DNA from: an uncultured Clostridia bacterium
GTDB lineage: Bacteria > Bacillota > Clostridia > Lachnospirales > Lachnospiraceae
DNA length: 52,096 bases
Assembly: GCA_947167565.1 (NCBI GenBank)
Contig: CAMVIN010000003.1
Span: 1 to 52,096, forward strand
Reading direction: 5' to 3'
The position numbers and the translations under genes are program-made. The notes below the pieces were generated by a model, which worked only from the letters and a program-made list of their open reading frames with translations, did not search any database and was not told where the DNA came from. This document shows, one piece after another, positions 9,531 to 17,660 of the stretch; positions within the stretch are counted from its first letter, which is position 1; each line of letters starts with the position of its first letter.

Positions 9531-9558
9531 AAAAGAGATGACACCATCTCTTTTTTTT
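9531..9558 (+). terminator. Rho-independent terminator after the Ig-like protein gene
   Basis: AAAAGAGATG (9531-9540) pairs with CATCTCTTTT around a four-base loop, followed by more T residues to 9558. It ends the chemoreceptor, redox-protein and Ig-like operon. Confidence 0.9.
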
Positions 9559-9617
9559 AAAACTTTTTTTACACGATTTTCGTATATAATAATGAATGGA
9601 AAGGAAGTGAGGAAGCT

Positions 9618-10193
9618 GTGCAGTCGGATAACCAGTTAATCCGTAAAATACTGAGACACCGCCTGAGGAAAAATCAGGGAAGAGAGGCAGCAGATGAACT
9701 CACCAGGCGGTATTACAAGGAACTCTATGCCTATGTGTTCCGGCAGACCGGTAGCCGTGAACTGGCAATGGACCTCACTCAGGAGATTTTCATTCAGATC
9801 TTGCAAAAACTTGATGCGTACAACGAGAAAAAGGCAGGTTTTCGTACTTGGGCGTATCGGATTGCTTCGAACAGGATTACGGATTATTACCGAAGCCTGA
9901 CGCATAGGATGGCGATGCTTGTGGAGCCGCTGCCCGTGGAAGATGACGAGGTCATCAGTTATGAGGGCGTTGATATAGAGAAGATTATTATTCAGCGGGA
10001 ACTCATCTGTCAGGTCATGTCGGTTGTGGCACAGTATCCTTCCCAATGGGTACAGATTTTCCAGAAGAAATGTTTTGAGGAAATGACTTTTGCACAAATT
10101 GCGGAGAGTATGGAGTTGTCTGTGAATACGGTCAAGACAAGATTTTATCATATGGTAAAAAAAATTCGGCAGGAGGTGGAATATGATGGATAG
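9618..10193 (+). CDS. ECF-type RNA polymerase sigma factor
   Basis: This 191-residue protein has sigma region 2 (about 15-90; YVFRQTGSRELAMDLTQEIF then FRTWAYRIASNRITDYYRS) and region 4 (about 130-187; EEMTFAQIAESMELSVNTVK). There is no region 1.1 or 3, so it belongs to the ECF group. It starts with GTG at 9618, behind AGGAAG. A TATAAT box at 9585-9590 gives a likely start for the operon. It probably drives its own operon with the downstream ABC exporter. No classical zinc-finger anti-sigma factor is encoded next to it; the overlapping membrane protein may take that role. Confidence 0.9.
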   Translation: MQSDNQLIRKILRHRLRKNQGREAADELTRRYYKELYAYVFRQTGSRELAMDLTQEIFIQILQKLDAYNEKKAGFRTWAYRIASNRITDYYRSLTHRMAMLVEPLPVEDDEVISYEGVDIEKIIIQRELICQVMSVVAQYPSQWVQIFQKKCFEEMTFAQIAESMELSVNTVKTRFYHMVKKIRQEVEYDG

Positions 10194-10959
10194 ACAGAGG
10201 ATTCATACAATGGAGGTCGAGTATCCGACAGAGTTTGAGATAAGGTCGGAGAGAGAAAAAATTCTCGATGCAGCGCTGCCGAAGGAGCAGAGCATTTGGA
10301 AGAGTTACAAAAGAATTTACACCGGACCGGGAATCCGAAACATCTTTTATCACAACGGGATTGTGTGGTTGATTACAGTATTTGTGTATATATCCCTGTG
10401 TGGCGGATGTCTTATGTTGAGCAGTGAGGAGATGGAAGCTTCGGTGGCTTCGATGCTCGCATTTCCGTTCTGTTTTTTGTTGCACTCCTTTTTGTCGTGC
10501 TGGCTGGATGAACAGGAGGGAGTGGCGGAACTGAAGAAGTCCATGTATTTTTCTCTCCCGTATATGGCGGGACTTAGGATGTTTTACACCAGTATTGCCA
10601 TTATGCTGTGTAATATTTTTGCCATTAGTCTTTTGTATCCGGCTCTCTCTGTAGAGAGAGATGAAATGTTAAAATTGTGGAGAATTGCTGCGCTCGGAAC
10701 AACAAGTATGTTTCTTTTTGCAACGGTGGCGGTCCGGTTGTATCACAAATATTCTAAGAGCCGGTATTTTGTTCTTCTGATGGGTGTGTGGTGTGTGTTT
10801 GCCTGTCTTTTGATTCGAAAAAATACAGTATTTGCACAGGTTTTGCTTGAAAATATTCCGCTTGCCATTCATGGAATTGTGGCGGTGGTCAGTTTCTTTT
10901 TGTTTATTGTTTATCTCGGAAAGGTGGAAAAGAAATATGCTTACGCTTTCACACGTTAG
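10183..10959 (+). CDS. Integral membrane protein of the sigma/ABC operon, possible anti-sigma factor
   Basis: This 258-residue protein has a soluble N-terminal part of about 55 residues followed by about six membrane segments (for example ITVFVYISLCGGCLML, FLLHSFLSCWL and LFIVYLGKV). It overlaps the sigma gene by 11 bases behind AGGAGGTGG, and its own end overlaps the ATPase gene. No family is recognised. The position directly after an ECF sigma gene and the cytosolic head before the first helix fit a membrane anti-sigma or a partner of the ABC exporter; both are inferences. Confidence 0.75.
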   Translation: MMDRQRIHTMEVEYPTEFEIRSEREKILDAALPKEQSIWKSYKRIYTGPGIRNIFYHNGIVWLITVFVYISLCGGCLMLSSEEMEASVASMLAFPFCFLLHSFLSCWLDEQEGVAELKKSMYFSLPYMAGLRMFYTSIAIMLCNIFAISLLYPALSVERDEMLKLWRIAALGTTSMFLFATVAVRLYHKYSKSRYFVLLMGVWCVFACLLIRKNTVFAQVLLENIPLAIHGIVAVVSFFLFIVYLGKVEKKYAYAFTR

Positions 10960-11845
10960 TAAAAAATATGGAAATTTTTCTGCTGTCGAGGATATCAGTT
11001 TTGAACTCGGCAATGGATTATACGGAATGTTGGCGCCGAACGGGGCGGGAAAGACGACTATCATGAAAATGATTACGACACTTCTTTTTCCCACGCAGGG
11101 TGAAATTTTGTATGACGGAATGGAAATTCTGGGGATGGGGGAGTCCTATCGGGAGCTGCTTGGCTATCTGCCACAGCAGTTCGGTTATTACAAAAATAAT
11201 TCGCCGAGGCAGTATCTGGATTATCTCGGTGCGCTGAAAGGGATGTCCAGAGAGGAGACGAAAAAAAAGATAGATGAGTTATTGGATATGGTCGGGCTTG
11301 CGGATGTCGCGGACAAAAAAATGAAAAAGTTTTCAGGAGGCATGATTCAGCGGGTGGGAATTGCCCAGGCTGTACTCAATGATCCGAAAATCCTGATTCT
11401 GGATGAGCCGACGGCGGGACTGGACCCAAAAGAGAGAGTGCGCTTTCGCAACATTATCTCAGCGCTCTCAAAGGACAGAATTGTGATTTTATCCACGCAT
11501 ATTGTGTCGGATATTGAGTCGATTGCCAACCAGGTCATTATGCTCAAGGATAAGCACCTGTATCAAATGGATTCAGTCGATAACATCTGTCGCGAACTGG
11601 AGGGAAAAATATTTGAATGCCCGATAAAAGAAGCAGAATATGGGGAATTTGAAAAAAATTATCTCGTGCTGTCAGCTCGTCAGGAGAGGGGATTTTTACA
11701 GGTGCGCTATTATGATGAAAATACCCGTCCGGAAAATATGAAATATGACAACGAAACAAAAACTTCCTGCGCGCCGAATCTGGAAGATGTTTTTCTGGTG
11801 GCGTATCGGGAAGAGGAGAGCGAGAAGAGAGAGGGGTGGATGTGA
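10937..11845 (+). CDS. ABC transporter ATP-binding protein
   Basis: ATG 10937 is preferred over the longer frame because translation then begins at MLTLSHVSKKYGNFSAVED, the usual start of these ATPases, behind AAGGTGGA. The 302-residue protein shows Walker A (APNGAGKTT), the Q-loop region (GYLPQQFG), the signature (FSGGMIQRVGIAQ), Walker B (ILILDEPTAGLDP) and the H-loop (STHIV). It resembles the ATPases of ABC-2 type exporters. It should power the two permeases encoded next. It overlaps the preceding gene by 23 bases and shares one base with the next. Confidence 0.93.
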   Translation: MLTLSHVSKKYGNFSAVEDISFELGNGLYGMLAPNGAGKTTIMKMITTLLFPTQGEILYDGMEILGMGESYRELLGYLPQQFGYYKNNSPRQYLDYLGALKGMSREETKKKIDELLDMVGLADVADKKMKKFSGGMIQRVGIAQAVLNDPKILILDEPTAGLDPKERVRFRNIISALSKDRIVILSTHIVSDIESIANQVIMLKDKHLYQMDSVDNICRELEGKIFECPIKEAEYGEFEKNYLVLSARQERGFLQVRYYDENTRPENMKYDNETKTSCAPNLEDVFLVAYREEESEKREGWM

Positions 11846-13056
11846 TGAGAGTGATTTGGAAGCAGTGCAGGGAAATTTTAGATGTGCGTATACTATTGAT
11901 TCTCGCACTGTTTACACTGTTATTTTTTCAGTTGTTTCTACAGATTCTTTATCCGAAAAACGGGAAAATTTTCGGTGGATGGGCAAATTATCCGTATGCG
12001 ATTGAACTGATGAAAGAATTCGGGACGACAATTCAGGTCTCTGACTGGTCGAAACTTGATGCAAAGGAGGAGGAATTAAAGAAGGAGTACGCAGAAATTA
12101 TTTCTGCCAGCGAGAAATGCAGGGCAGCGGGAATTACGACATATGATGAGATGATGGAGTATGAGGACAAGTACATCAATACCTATATAGAAACCGATGG
12201 GGAGATGCCGGAGGAAGAGAGAGCACTTGGTGATGAGATTACAGATATCATGTATGAACAGGCATGGGAACTGACCTATAAACTGGAATATCTGGAGGAC
12301 CTTAACACGTGTAAAGGCAGTGAATTTGGAATGAGTAAAGAGGAAATTGAGCAGGTGATGTCAGACTGGGACATAAATTCTGCATGGGTAAAAAAAGAAT
12401 ATGAAGATAGACTTTCCAGGAACTACACTTCTTTTATGGTGATATATGTTTTTGATATTTTGTGGGAAGATATGCCAAAAATGGGGATTCTTTTGTCAGT
12501 CAGTTTTTTTGTTCTCATTCTTTATTATCAGATTAGAGAGAGATTGAGAGGAACCATTTATTTATGGGCCACCACGCGCACCGGAAGAAAAGTGTTCGGA
12601 AGACAATTTGCGGCGTGTATGTTGTCCTGCGCTGTTGTCGGCATCTTGCAGATGATTGCCTATTTTGCATTTTTTCTGAAAAAGGGACTCGGACCGCTTT
12701 TGGCTTGTCTATGTGAACCATTCAACGGACCGTATCTTTGGTGTGACCAAATTTCCTATGGATTGTTTTTTCTGATTTACGCAGTTTTTGTTTTCCTGTT
12801 CACGCTGATGTCTGCCGGGATTGCTTACCTGATCGGGAGGGTGGCAGCTAATTATATTGTGGGAATTGCCATATCGATTCCTGTGATACTTGGAATCGCG
12901 CTGCTCGCTTTTCGGCTTTTCGGGGAGTTTTTGCAGGTGGATACTGCGATAGGGCTGCCGTACTGGGAACTTCCGTGCGTGGTGGTATGTGTAGGGATTA
13001 TGGCTGCCGTAGTCGTGTGGCGACTGAGGAGAGATAAAAAGATTGATTTTGCGTGA
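11845..13056 (+). CDS. ABC-2 type transporter permease
   Basis: This protein of about 403 residues has an N-terminal membrane segment (VRILLILALFTLLFF), a soluble acidic extracytoplasmic loop of about 180 residues, and then about five or six membrane segments (MGILLSVSFFVLILYYQI, CAVVGILQMIAYFAFF, SYGLFFLIYAVFVFLF). The layout is that of ABC-2 permeases with a large loop between helices 1 and 2. ATG 11845 overlaps the ATPase stop by one base; a GTG nine bases earlier is an alternative. Substrate unknown; export of a lipid or peptide-type drug is a guess from the class. Confidence 0.85.
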   Translation: MRVIWKQCREILDVRILLILALFTLLFFQLFLQILYPKNGKIFGGWANYPYAIELMKEFGTTIQVSDWSKLDAKEEELKKEYAEIISASEKCRAAGITTYDEMMEYEDKYINTYIETDGEMPEEERALGDEITDIMYEQAWELTYKLEYLEDLNTCKGSEFGMSKEEIEQVMSDWDINSAWVKKEYEDRLSRNYTSFMVIYVFDILWEDMPKMGILLSVSFFVLILYYQIRERLRGTIYLWATTRTGRKVFGRQFAACMLSCAVVGILQMIAYFAFFLKKGLGPLLACLCEPFNGPYLWCDQISYGLFFLIYAVFVFLFTLMSAGIAYLIGRVAANYIVGIAISIPVILGIALLAFRLFGEFLQVDTAIGLPYWELPCVVVCVGIMAAVVVWRLRRDKKIDFA

Positions 13057-13073
13057 GAGGAGGAATCCGACAA

Positions 13074-14111
13074 ATGAAGCGCATTGCGAAAATAGAGGCG
13101 TTGAAGATAATAAAAAGTCCGGTTATGTGGACACTGTTGATTAGTTTTCTTGCGTTTAACATTTTGACAATGGGCAGTGATTTCAGAGATGATTATGTCA
13201 TGGAGACCGGTGAGTCCGGTGACGCGTATGATGGGCTGGACATGGAACAGGTTTTCGAGACAAAAAAGGCTGTTTCACCTGCTCATTTGACAGGGAGTTA
13301 TGAACAATTTGTCCACCGCAATTATGAAAAACTTCAGGCGAGGGTGGAGGAAATACGGCGTACCGGAGAGGGGAATGCGCCCTTTTATCCGGGGGAGAAG
13401 TATCATGTTTTCAGTAATTTGTTTGGGAGTACGGGGAAAAAACTTTTGCTGGAATCGGCGGCTTTTCTTATGCTGAGTCTCCTGCTTTTGATGGATTATG
13501 AGAGGATGAGAAAAACGAGGGAAATTGTGTTGATTTCCCTCACGGGAAAGCGGGTGATGAGGACAAAGATTTGCGTGGGCGCGCTCACAGGACTGCTATT
13601 TTGCGCAGTGTTGATGGCAGGCACATATCTGTTTTTCTTTTGGAAAGTGCCCCTTGCCGGACTGTGGGATGTCCCGGTCTCATCAGCCGTGTTATCAGAG
13701 ACAATGGGAATGGCGAGTTTTCCGTTTGTCACATTTTTTAGAATTTCGCTGGGACAGTATTTTCTTCTCTCGCTTGCTGTTATGTTCGGTATGCTGCTCT
13801 CAGTTGCCGGACTGTGTGTTGCATTGCAATTATTTATTCAAAATTGTTATCTTTCATTTTTGACACAGAGTCTTCTCTATGTGGGACTCCTGGCGGTTAC
13901 AGGCATGAGGGCGGCAAATTTCATAGCTGTGGCAAAAACATTTTTGAATCCGGTTACGCTCTGGGTCAATTGCGGACTCTGGTTCATAGAAAATGATTTT
14001 GTGATGTCTTTTGCGGGAAGCGAATTTTTGAGTGTAATTGGCACCGGAATTGTTGTTGTCCTGTTGATTGTGGCGGGGAGTATCCGGTATCGGAGGATGG
14101 AGGTGCGGTGA
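13074..14111 (+). CDS. Second ABC-2 type permease subunit
   Basis: This 345-residue membrane protein begins MKRIAKIEALKIIKSPVMW, a typical ABC-2 permease start, with GAGGAGG about 11 bases upstream. Helix 1 (TLLISFLAFNILTM) is followed by a soluble loop of about 100 residues and then about six helices. The cytosolic RERMRKTREIV-like turn (YERMRKTREIVLISLTGK) resembles loops that contact the ATPase. It probably pairs with the permease encoded before it. It is the last gene of the sigma operon; no terminator hairpin is clear after it. Confidence 0.83.
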   Translation: MKRIAKIEALKIIKSPVMWTLLISFLAFNILTMGSDFRDDYVMETGESGDAYDGLDMEQVFETKKAVSPAHLTGSYEQFVHRNYEKLQARVEEIRRTGEGNAPFYPGEKYHVFSNLFGSTGKKLLLESAAFLMLSLLLLMDYERMRKTREIVLISLTGKRVMRTKICVGALTGLLFCAVLMAGTYLFFFWKVPLAGLWDVPVSSAVLSETMGMASFPFVTFFRISLGQYFLLSLAVMFGMLLSVAGLCVALQLFIQNCYLSFLTQSLLYVGLLAVTGMRAANFIAVAKTFLNPVTLWVNCGLWFIENDFVMSFAGSEFLSVIGTGIVVVLLIVAGSIRYRRMEVR

Positions 14112-14541
14112 TAGGGTCTACTTTTGTTGGTACGGTCAATCTGTTTTTCACATATGCTTTTTTTAATATCAGAAAGTTTTTTGATGGACTGTGTGATGTA
14201 TCATCCCAAAAGCCGATAGCAGAAAAGCAAGAAAATTCTTGGGACGCTCATGTTTCTGTGATATACTATCACTTATAGCATCAGATATTTTTAAAACTTG
14301 TCGTTTTGGGGAATTGATGTTATAATTTTATACCGATATGGATTGAAACACTTGGATGCGTTGTGAAACAGGCAGTGTGTCTTTTTGATAAATAATGTCA
14401 GGGGACTGATCTTATGGTATGTAGGCATTTTGGTATCCTTTGTTCCGGTGCTGATAGATGTTTTTGCATATATGGGAAAGCATGATGCATTAGGACATGA
14501 TTATTGTGTTGTTCACCGCTGCAGCTTAAGGAGGTAGAAAA
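14112..14541 (+). other. 430-base gap with a possible decayed membrane ORF
   Basis: No convincing gene is present. A frame from about 14384 to 14532 could encode some 49 residues with one hydrophobic segment (WYVGILVSFVPVLIDVFAYM), but it lacks a good ribosome binding site and matches nothing I know, so it is more likely a remnant. A TATAAT at about 14320 could be a promoter for the small genes that follow. Confidence 0.4.
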
Positions 14542-14829
14542 ATGATTTTATATTTTATAGGTGCATTGCTTGTGGTTTTCCTGCTTGTAGCAGCATTACC
14601 TTTCTTACAGTGGTGGATTGTAGGAAAGTCGGGAAAAGAAATAGTCGAGTATAGCTTTCCGTCTGAACTGATTGACCACAAGCCGAACAATCTGGATGGG
14701 GAGACATCTGGACAGGGACGTATGGCAATGCAGAACAGGGGATCGGTGCGTATGGCACAGGGGCATGTCCTGACGGAAAAAGATTTAGAGGAGAAGAAGG
14801 CGGAAGTGTATTCTGTTCCCCTTCCGTAA
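14542..14829 (+). CDS. Small single-pass membrane protein, unknown function
   Basis: This 95-residue protein has one N-terminal membrane segment (about 2-25; FIGALLVVFLLVAALPFLQW) and a charged cytoplasmic tail. A strong binding site, TAAGGAGG, lies nine bases before the ATG, which is the best evidence that it is translated. No family is recognised. It is followed after five bases by another small gene, and both stand in front of the kinase remnant; they may be leftovers of one lost signalling or secretion locus. Confidence 0.55.
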   Translation: MILYFIGALLVVFLLVAALPFLQWWIVGKSGKEIVEYSFPSELIDHKPNNLDGETSGQGRMAMQNRGSVRMAQGHVLTEKDLEEKKAEVYSVPLP

Positions 14830-14834
14830 ATATT

Positions 14835-15107
14835 ATGAAATTAGAACATTATTGGGAAGATATATGCAGAATCCATCTGCTTACGAAACATTATTTGCTT
14901 TTGGCAGAAGATATTGAAAACAGATATTCCCGGTATAAAGAATTAAAGACATTTTTATTAGATCTTCCAGGGCAGATCGCAGAGCAGAGAGAGAGGAAAG
15001 ATGTAGGCAGCGATCTGTTAGAAGAAGTGGATCGGTATGTGGATATACTCGACCGTCTGATACAGTATTGCAGGGAACTGTCGCTGGCAATGGAAGTCAC
15101 GGGATAG
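14835..15107 (+). CDS. Small helical protein, unknown function
   Basis: This 90-residue protein is predicted to be almost entirely helical (DICRIHLLTKHYLLLAEDIE, LEEVDRYVDILDRLIQYCREL), with no membrane segment. There is no clear ribosome binding site, but the start lies five bases after the previous stop, so coupling is possible. Not recognised. Its heptad-like spacing suggests a coiled coil or four-helix bundle partner protein. Confidence 0.45.
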   Translation: MKLEHYWEDICRIHLLTKHYLLLAEDIENRYSRYKELKTFLLDLPGQIAEQRERKDVGSDLLEEVDRYVDILDRLIQYCRELSLAMEVTG

Positions 15108-15180
15108 AATAGGTTGTTTTTCGTGCATCAGTAAATTAGGACATCCGGCAGGGGATGCGGTAGGGATACTGTATTCTTTG

Positions 15181-15776
15181 ACGGATGTTTTTGGTTTTCT
15201 GTTCATTGTGCAAGGCTTACGGAAAATGCATATTTTTTCATTTTCCATAAGGCTTAAGATAGGAAAGGACTGGAAGAACGCACGATTGTTTCGCGGCTCG
15301 CTGGCTCTGTGGACCATTTACATGATCCCGCCGGTGCTTATCCTGGCAGTCAATCTGGTGGGACTGTTTGGCAGGAGGCGGAGAATGCAAAATTAAAGGT
15401 GGATATATTGATGGCACAGATCAAGCCCCACTTCATATATAATAGTCTGACGGCAATCCGCTCCTATCTGGATGAACCGGAAAAGGCGGAGGAAGTCCTT
15501 GACCACTTTGCAGGGTTCTTGCGGGGAAGTATCGACATGCTGGAAGAAACCGGCTGTATCCGTGCCGCCCGTGAATTTGAGACGGTGGAGAACGCCGTCC
15601 GTCATGGAATCCGGGAAAGCGGGACCGGAAAGGGGACGGTACCGGGGAACAGGAACAGCACAGGGCACACATCGGACTGTCCAACTTGAAAAAACGCCTT
15701 CTGCTGATATGCGGCGGATGGCTTGAAATCCCGGACAAACAGGGGAAAGAGACCGCTGTGCAGGGAGCAGGAATTT
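15181..15776 (+). pseudogene. Remnant of a LytS/YehU-type sensor histidine kinase
   Basis: Pieces of one kinase appear in order but in different frames. A membrane part (IYMIPPVLILAVNLVGLFG) ends near 15390. In another frame follows the His_kinase motif LKVDILMAQIKPHFIYNSLT (about 15390-15450) and SYLDEPEKAEEVLDHFAGFLR. Then ENAVRHGI of the ATPase domain comes directly after AAREFETV, showing an internal deletion. NLKKRLLLICGGWLEI near 15685-15730 is the usual end of such ATPase domains, again out of frame. At least two frameshifts and one deletion make it non-functional. Confidence 0.75.
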
Positions 15777-16422
15777 GATACTGAATGATGCAATAACCGC
15801 AGCAGAAACCCTGTATAACAGCATCACGGACAACGATGATTATACAGATATTGCAAGCACACTCAAAACTAAGATTGACGCTGCACAGGCAGTAGCTGAT
15901 AACGATGACGCAGACCAGGATACTGTTGACGAAGCCACTACAGCACTTAACACTGCTCTGACAGAGGTAGCGGCTATAAAGACTGTTATTGATGAGATAA
16001 AGAATCTTCCGGGTTCTGATGAAGTCAATCCAAGTGATTCAAATCAAAAAGCTGCAATCAATAAGGCATCTGAAGATTTTGATGCCTATAAAGATACTAA
16101 GAAAACTGATGTAGAGACTATGAAAGATGCAGGTGATACTACTGAAGCAAATGCTCTTATCACAGCTGCTAAAGACGAAATAGATGGCGTATCTTTTGAT
16201 CCAAGCAAAACGTTAGATGAAAATAAGGCTGTTATTGATGACATCATTAAGCAACTGACAACAGACCTTTCAAATCAGAGAGCGGCTGATGCGGTAAGTG
16301 CAAAGATTAATGCACTTCCTCCGGCAAGTGATGTAACCACAAATGATAAGGTTGCTATAAATGAGGCAAGAGATGCATATGATGATCTTACAGCAAAAAA
16401 ATATTATGCTGCTTTTGAATAA
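15775..16422 (+). pseudogene. Internal fragment of a FIVAR-type surface protein
   Basis: An open frame of 215 codons encodes FIVAR-like helical repeats: an AITAAETLYNSI unit, then AAQAVADNDDADQDTVDEAT, then a module ending INALPPASDVTTNDKVAI and NEARDAYDDLTA. There is no signal peptide, no start signal (only TTG at 15775, while the frame is open further upstream), and the end breaks in the middle of a repeat. Codon use and composition (alanine, aspartate, threonine) differ from the neighbours. It is best read as a middle piece of a large adhesin-like protein inserted between the kinase remnant and the toxin-antitoxin pair. Confidence 0.65.
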
Positions 16423-16631
16423 TCAATTATTGAAATCTCCTGCATTAACTGTTTTGCTGCATTTACCAGCTTTTCAAGCCGAAGTGCGACTTCATTTGTA
16501 TAGAATTTCTCCCCGCATTGTTCACATTCTTCACATGGCACATTTTTAATCACAATCACACAACCTTTGTAATCCACTACATGTGTAGTAAATGTCTGAA
16601 TCGTTGTTTCACATTTGCAATACATACACAT
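16404..16631 (-). CDS. YgiT/MqsA-type zinc-finger antitoxin
   Basis: This 75-residue protein carries a two-CxxC zinc knuckle (CMYC near the start and CEECEQCGEKF at about 34-44), then a short helix and LQEISIIDYSKAA-like ending (QLMQEISIIDYSKAA). That is the MqsA/YgiT-type zinc-finger N-domain found in antitoxins. ATG 16631 is preferred over GTG 16640, which lies too close to AGGAGG. The classical DNA-binding HTH domain of MqsA is absent, as in many Firmicutes members. It lies five bases behind the DUF4258 gene and probably neutralises that protein. Confidence 0.82.
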   Translation of the reverse strand: MCMYCKCETTIQTFTTHVVDYKGCVIVIKNVPCEECEQCGEKFYTNEVALRLEKLVNAAKQLMQEISIIDYSKAA

Positions 16632-16636
16632 ATTTA

Positions 16637-16945
16637 TCACTTCCTCCTCGTTTTTAAATCTTCCATAAACTTATCTGTATTCGGATAATAAGCCGTTATA
16701 ATATATAAATATGTTCGATCTGTTCCCACCACTACATGTATTACCTTTTCACTGGTATTATATCCAAAAACCAGACAACTAGGATTAGGAAAATCATCCG
16801 GATAATCTTCAATGATTTCTCCTGATTGTATACACTTTCCCACATCCTCTATGTCGATGTCTCTTTCTTGCATCCTCTCCAAACAGTGTGCAGACCACTT
16901 TATTTGAGAATTAAAATATAGTTTTTTAATAAAATCTAAATCCAT
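16637..16945 (-). CDS. DUF4258 domain protein, probable toxin of a type II pair
   Basis: This 102-residue protein shows the DUF4258 pattern: SAHCLERMQERDIDIEDV at the start of the domain, then IIEDYPDDFPNPSCLVFGY and KVIHVVVGTDRTYLYIITAY. DUF4258 proteins are small RelE-like-fold proteins often paired with YgiT antitoxins, and the toxin comes first as here. The start has AAAGGAG seven bases upstream. The pair is intact although it is surrounded by gene scraps, as expected for an addiction module. RNase activity is inferred from the family, not shown. Confidence 0.82.
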   Translation of the reverse strand: MDLDFIKKLYFNSQIKWSAHCLERMQERDIDIEDVGKCIQSGEIIEDYPDDFPNPSCLVFGYNTSEKVIHVVVGTDRTYLYIITAYYPNTDKFMEDLKTRRK

Positions 16946-16965
16946 AGTTTTTCTCCTTTAGTACT

Positions 16966-16971
16966 ATTATA
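16966..16971 (-). promoter_or_regulatory. -10 box of the DUF4258/YgiT operon
   Basis: On the minus strand a perfect TATAAT stands 20 bases before the DUF4258 start. A matching -35 hexamer is weak. Confidence 0.5.
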
Positions 16972-17090
16972 CATAATTCTAAGAAAATGAAAAGAATTTT
17001 TTATAAATAATTCTCCGATGTTTCGCCAATTAAGGCGCTTATGCGCTTTTTCGTCTGCTTACGCAGCCGATTTTGCTCATTAATAGGTGG

Positions 17091-17157
17091 GTTGCTCATG
17101 GAATATACGAATTAAAATTCAATAAATCATATTTTAGTTCGTATATTCCATGGCAAC
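17091..17157. repeat. 67-base near-perfect inverted repeat
   Basis: GTTGC-T-CATGGAATATACGAA on the left pairs with TTCGTATATTCCATGGCAAC on the right, continuing into TTAAAAT/ATTTTAG. About 27 base pairs form with one bulge and one mismatch around a ten-base loop. It is too long and AT-rich for an ordinary terminator and has no T-run. A smaller hairpin with a T-run (GGCGC/GCGC, 17036-17050) lies just before. It may be a miniature mobile element or a hairpin-forming small RNA. Confidence 0.7.
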
Positions 17158-17180
17158 CGCACAGGTGGAAAAAATTTAGC

Positions 17181-17226
17181 GAAAACCCCGAAAAATACCG
17201 ATTGAAAACTCTGAAAAATACCGATT
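17181..17226 (+). repeat. Tandem 23-base direct repeat, two copies
   Basis: Copy 1 (17181-17203) and copy 2 (17204-17226) both read GAAAAC, a short variable part, then GAAAAATACCGATT. They differ at two positions only. They lie between the inverted repeat and the ATPase remnant. Confidence 0.8.
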
Positions 17227-17292
17227 ACGTATTGATATTATTCAAAAAAAGGGTATACTAAGCCATAAGAATTAATGATTGTAGGTGACAGC

Positions 17293-17562
17293 ATGGGATT
17301 AGTAGACCAATCATATAGAGAACGGGTGATAGATGAGAAAATTTCAAAATTATTGAAAACATTTGGTGCCGTCTGTGTAGAGTGACCTAAATGGTGCGGA
17401 AAGACCTGGACTTCTCTGAATCAGGCGGAGAGCGTTTCTTATATAGCAGATCCGGCGAATAGTTTTCAAAACAGACGCATGGCACAGATTAGCCCTGAAC
17501 TCGTGCTGGAGGGGGAGTATCCCCGCCTGATTGATGAATGGCAGGAGGTGCCGGAAGAATAG
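17293..17562 (+). pseudogene. N-terminal remnant of an AAA ATPase (DUF4143 type)
   Basis: The frame reads YRERVIDEKISKLLKTFGAV, then a stop, then PKWCGKT and ADPANSFQNRR, ending LIDEWQEVPEE. This is the start of the widespread AAA ATPases with a C-terminal DUF4143 domain, where the P-loop normally reads EGPKWCGKT. The glycine codon has become TGA at 17383-17385 (codon 31), a one-base change from GGA, and the gene is cut off after about 89 codons of the usual 400 or so. Both defects destroy it. Confidence 0.8.
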
Positions 17563-17660
17563 CGAGAATCCGGATGGGGTTTTTGTCGCTCCAATAACAG
17601 CATTGAGGGATTAAGAGAAATAATCTCAATATGGAGGGGAAAGATTTGTTATTTTAAAAC

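Noticed and set aside
17073-17261. A 62-codon open frame across the inverted repeat
   Set aside because: It reads straight through the hairpin arms and the 23-base tandem repeat, has no ribosome binding site and gives a low-complexity product.
17383-17385. TGA as a selenocysteine codon in the AAA ATPase
   Set aside because: The position is the P-loop glycine, no SECIS-like hairpin follows directly, and the gene is truncated anyway.
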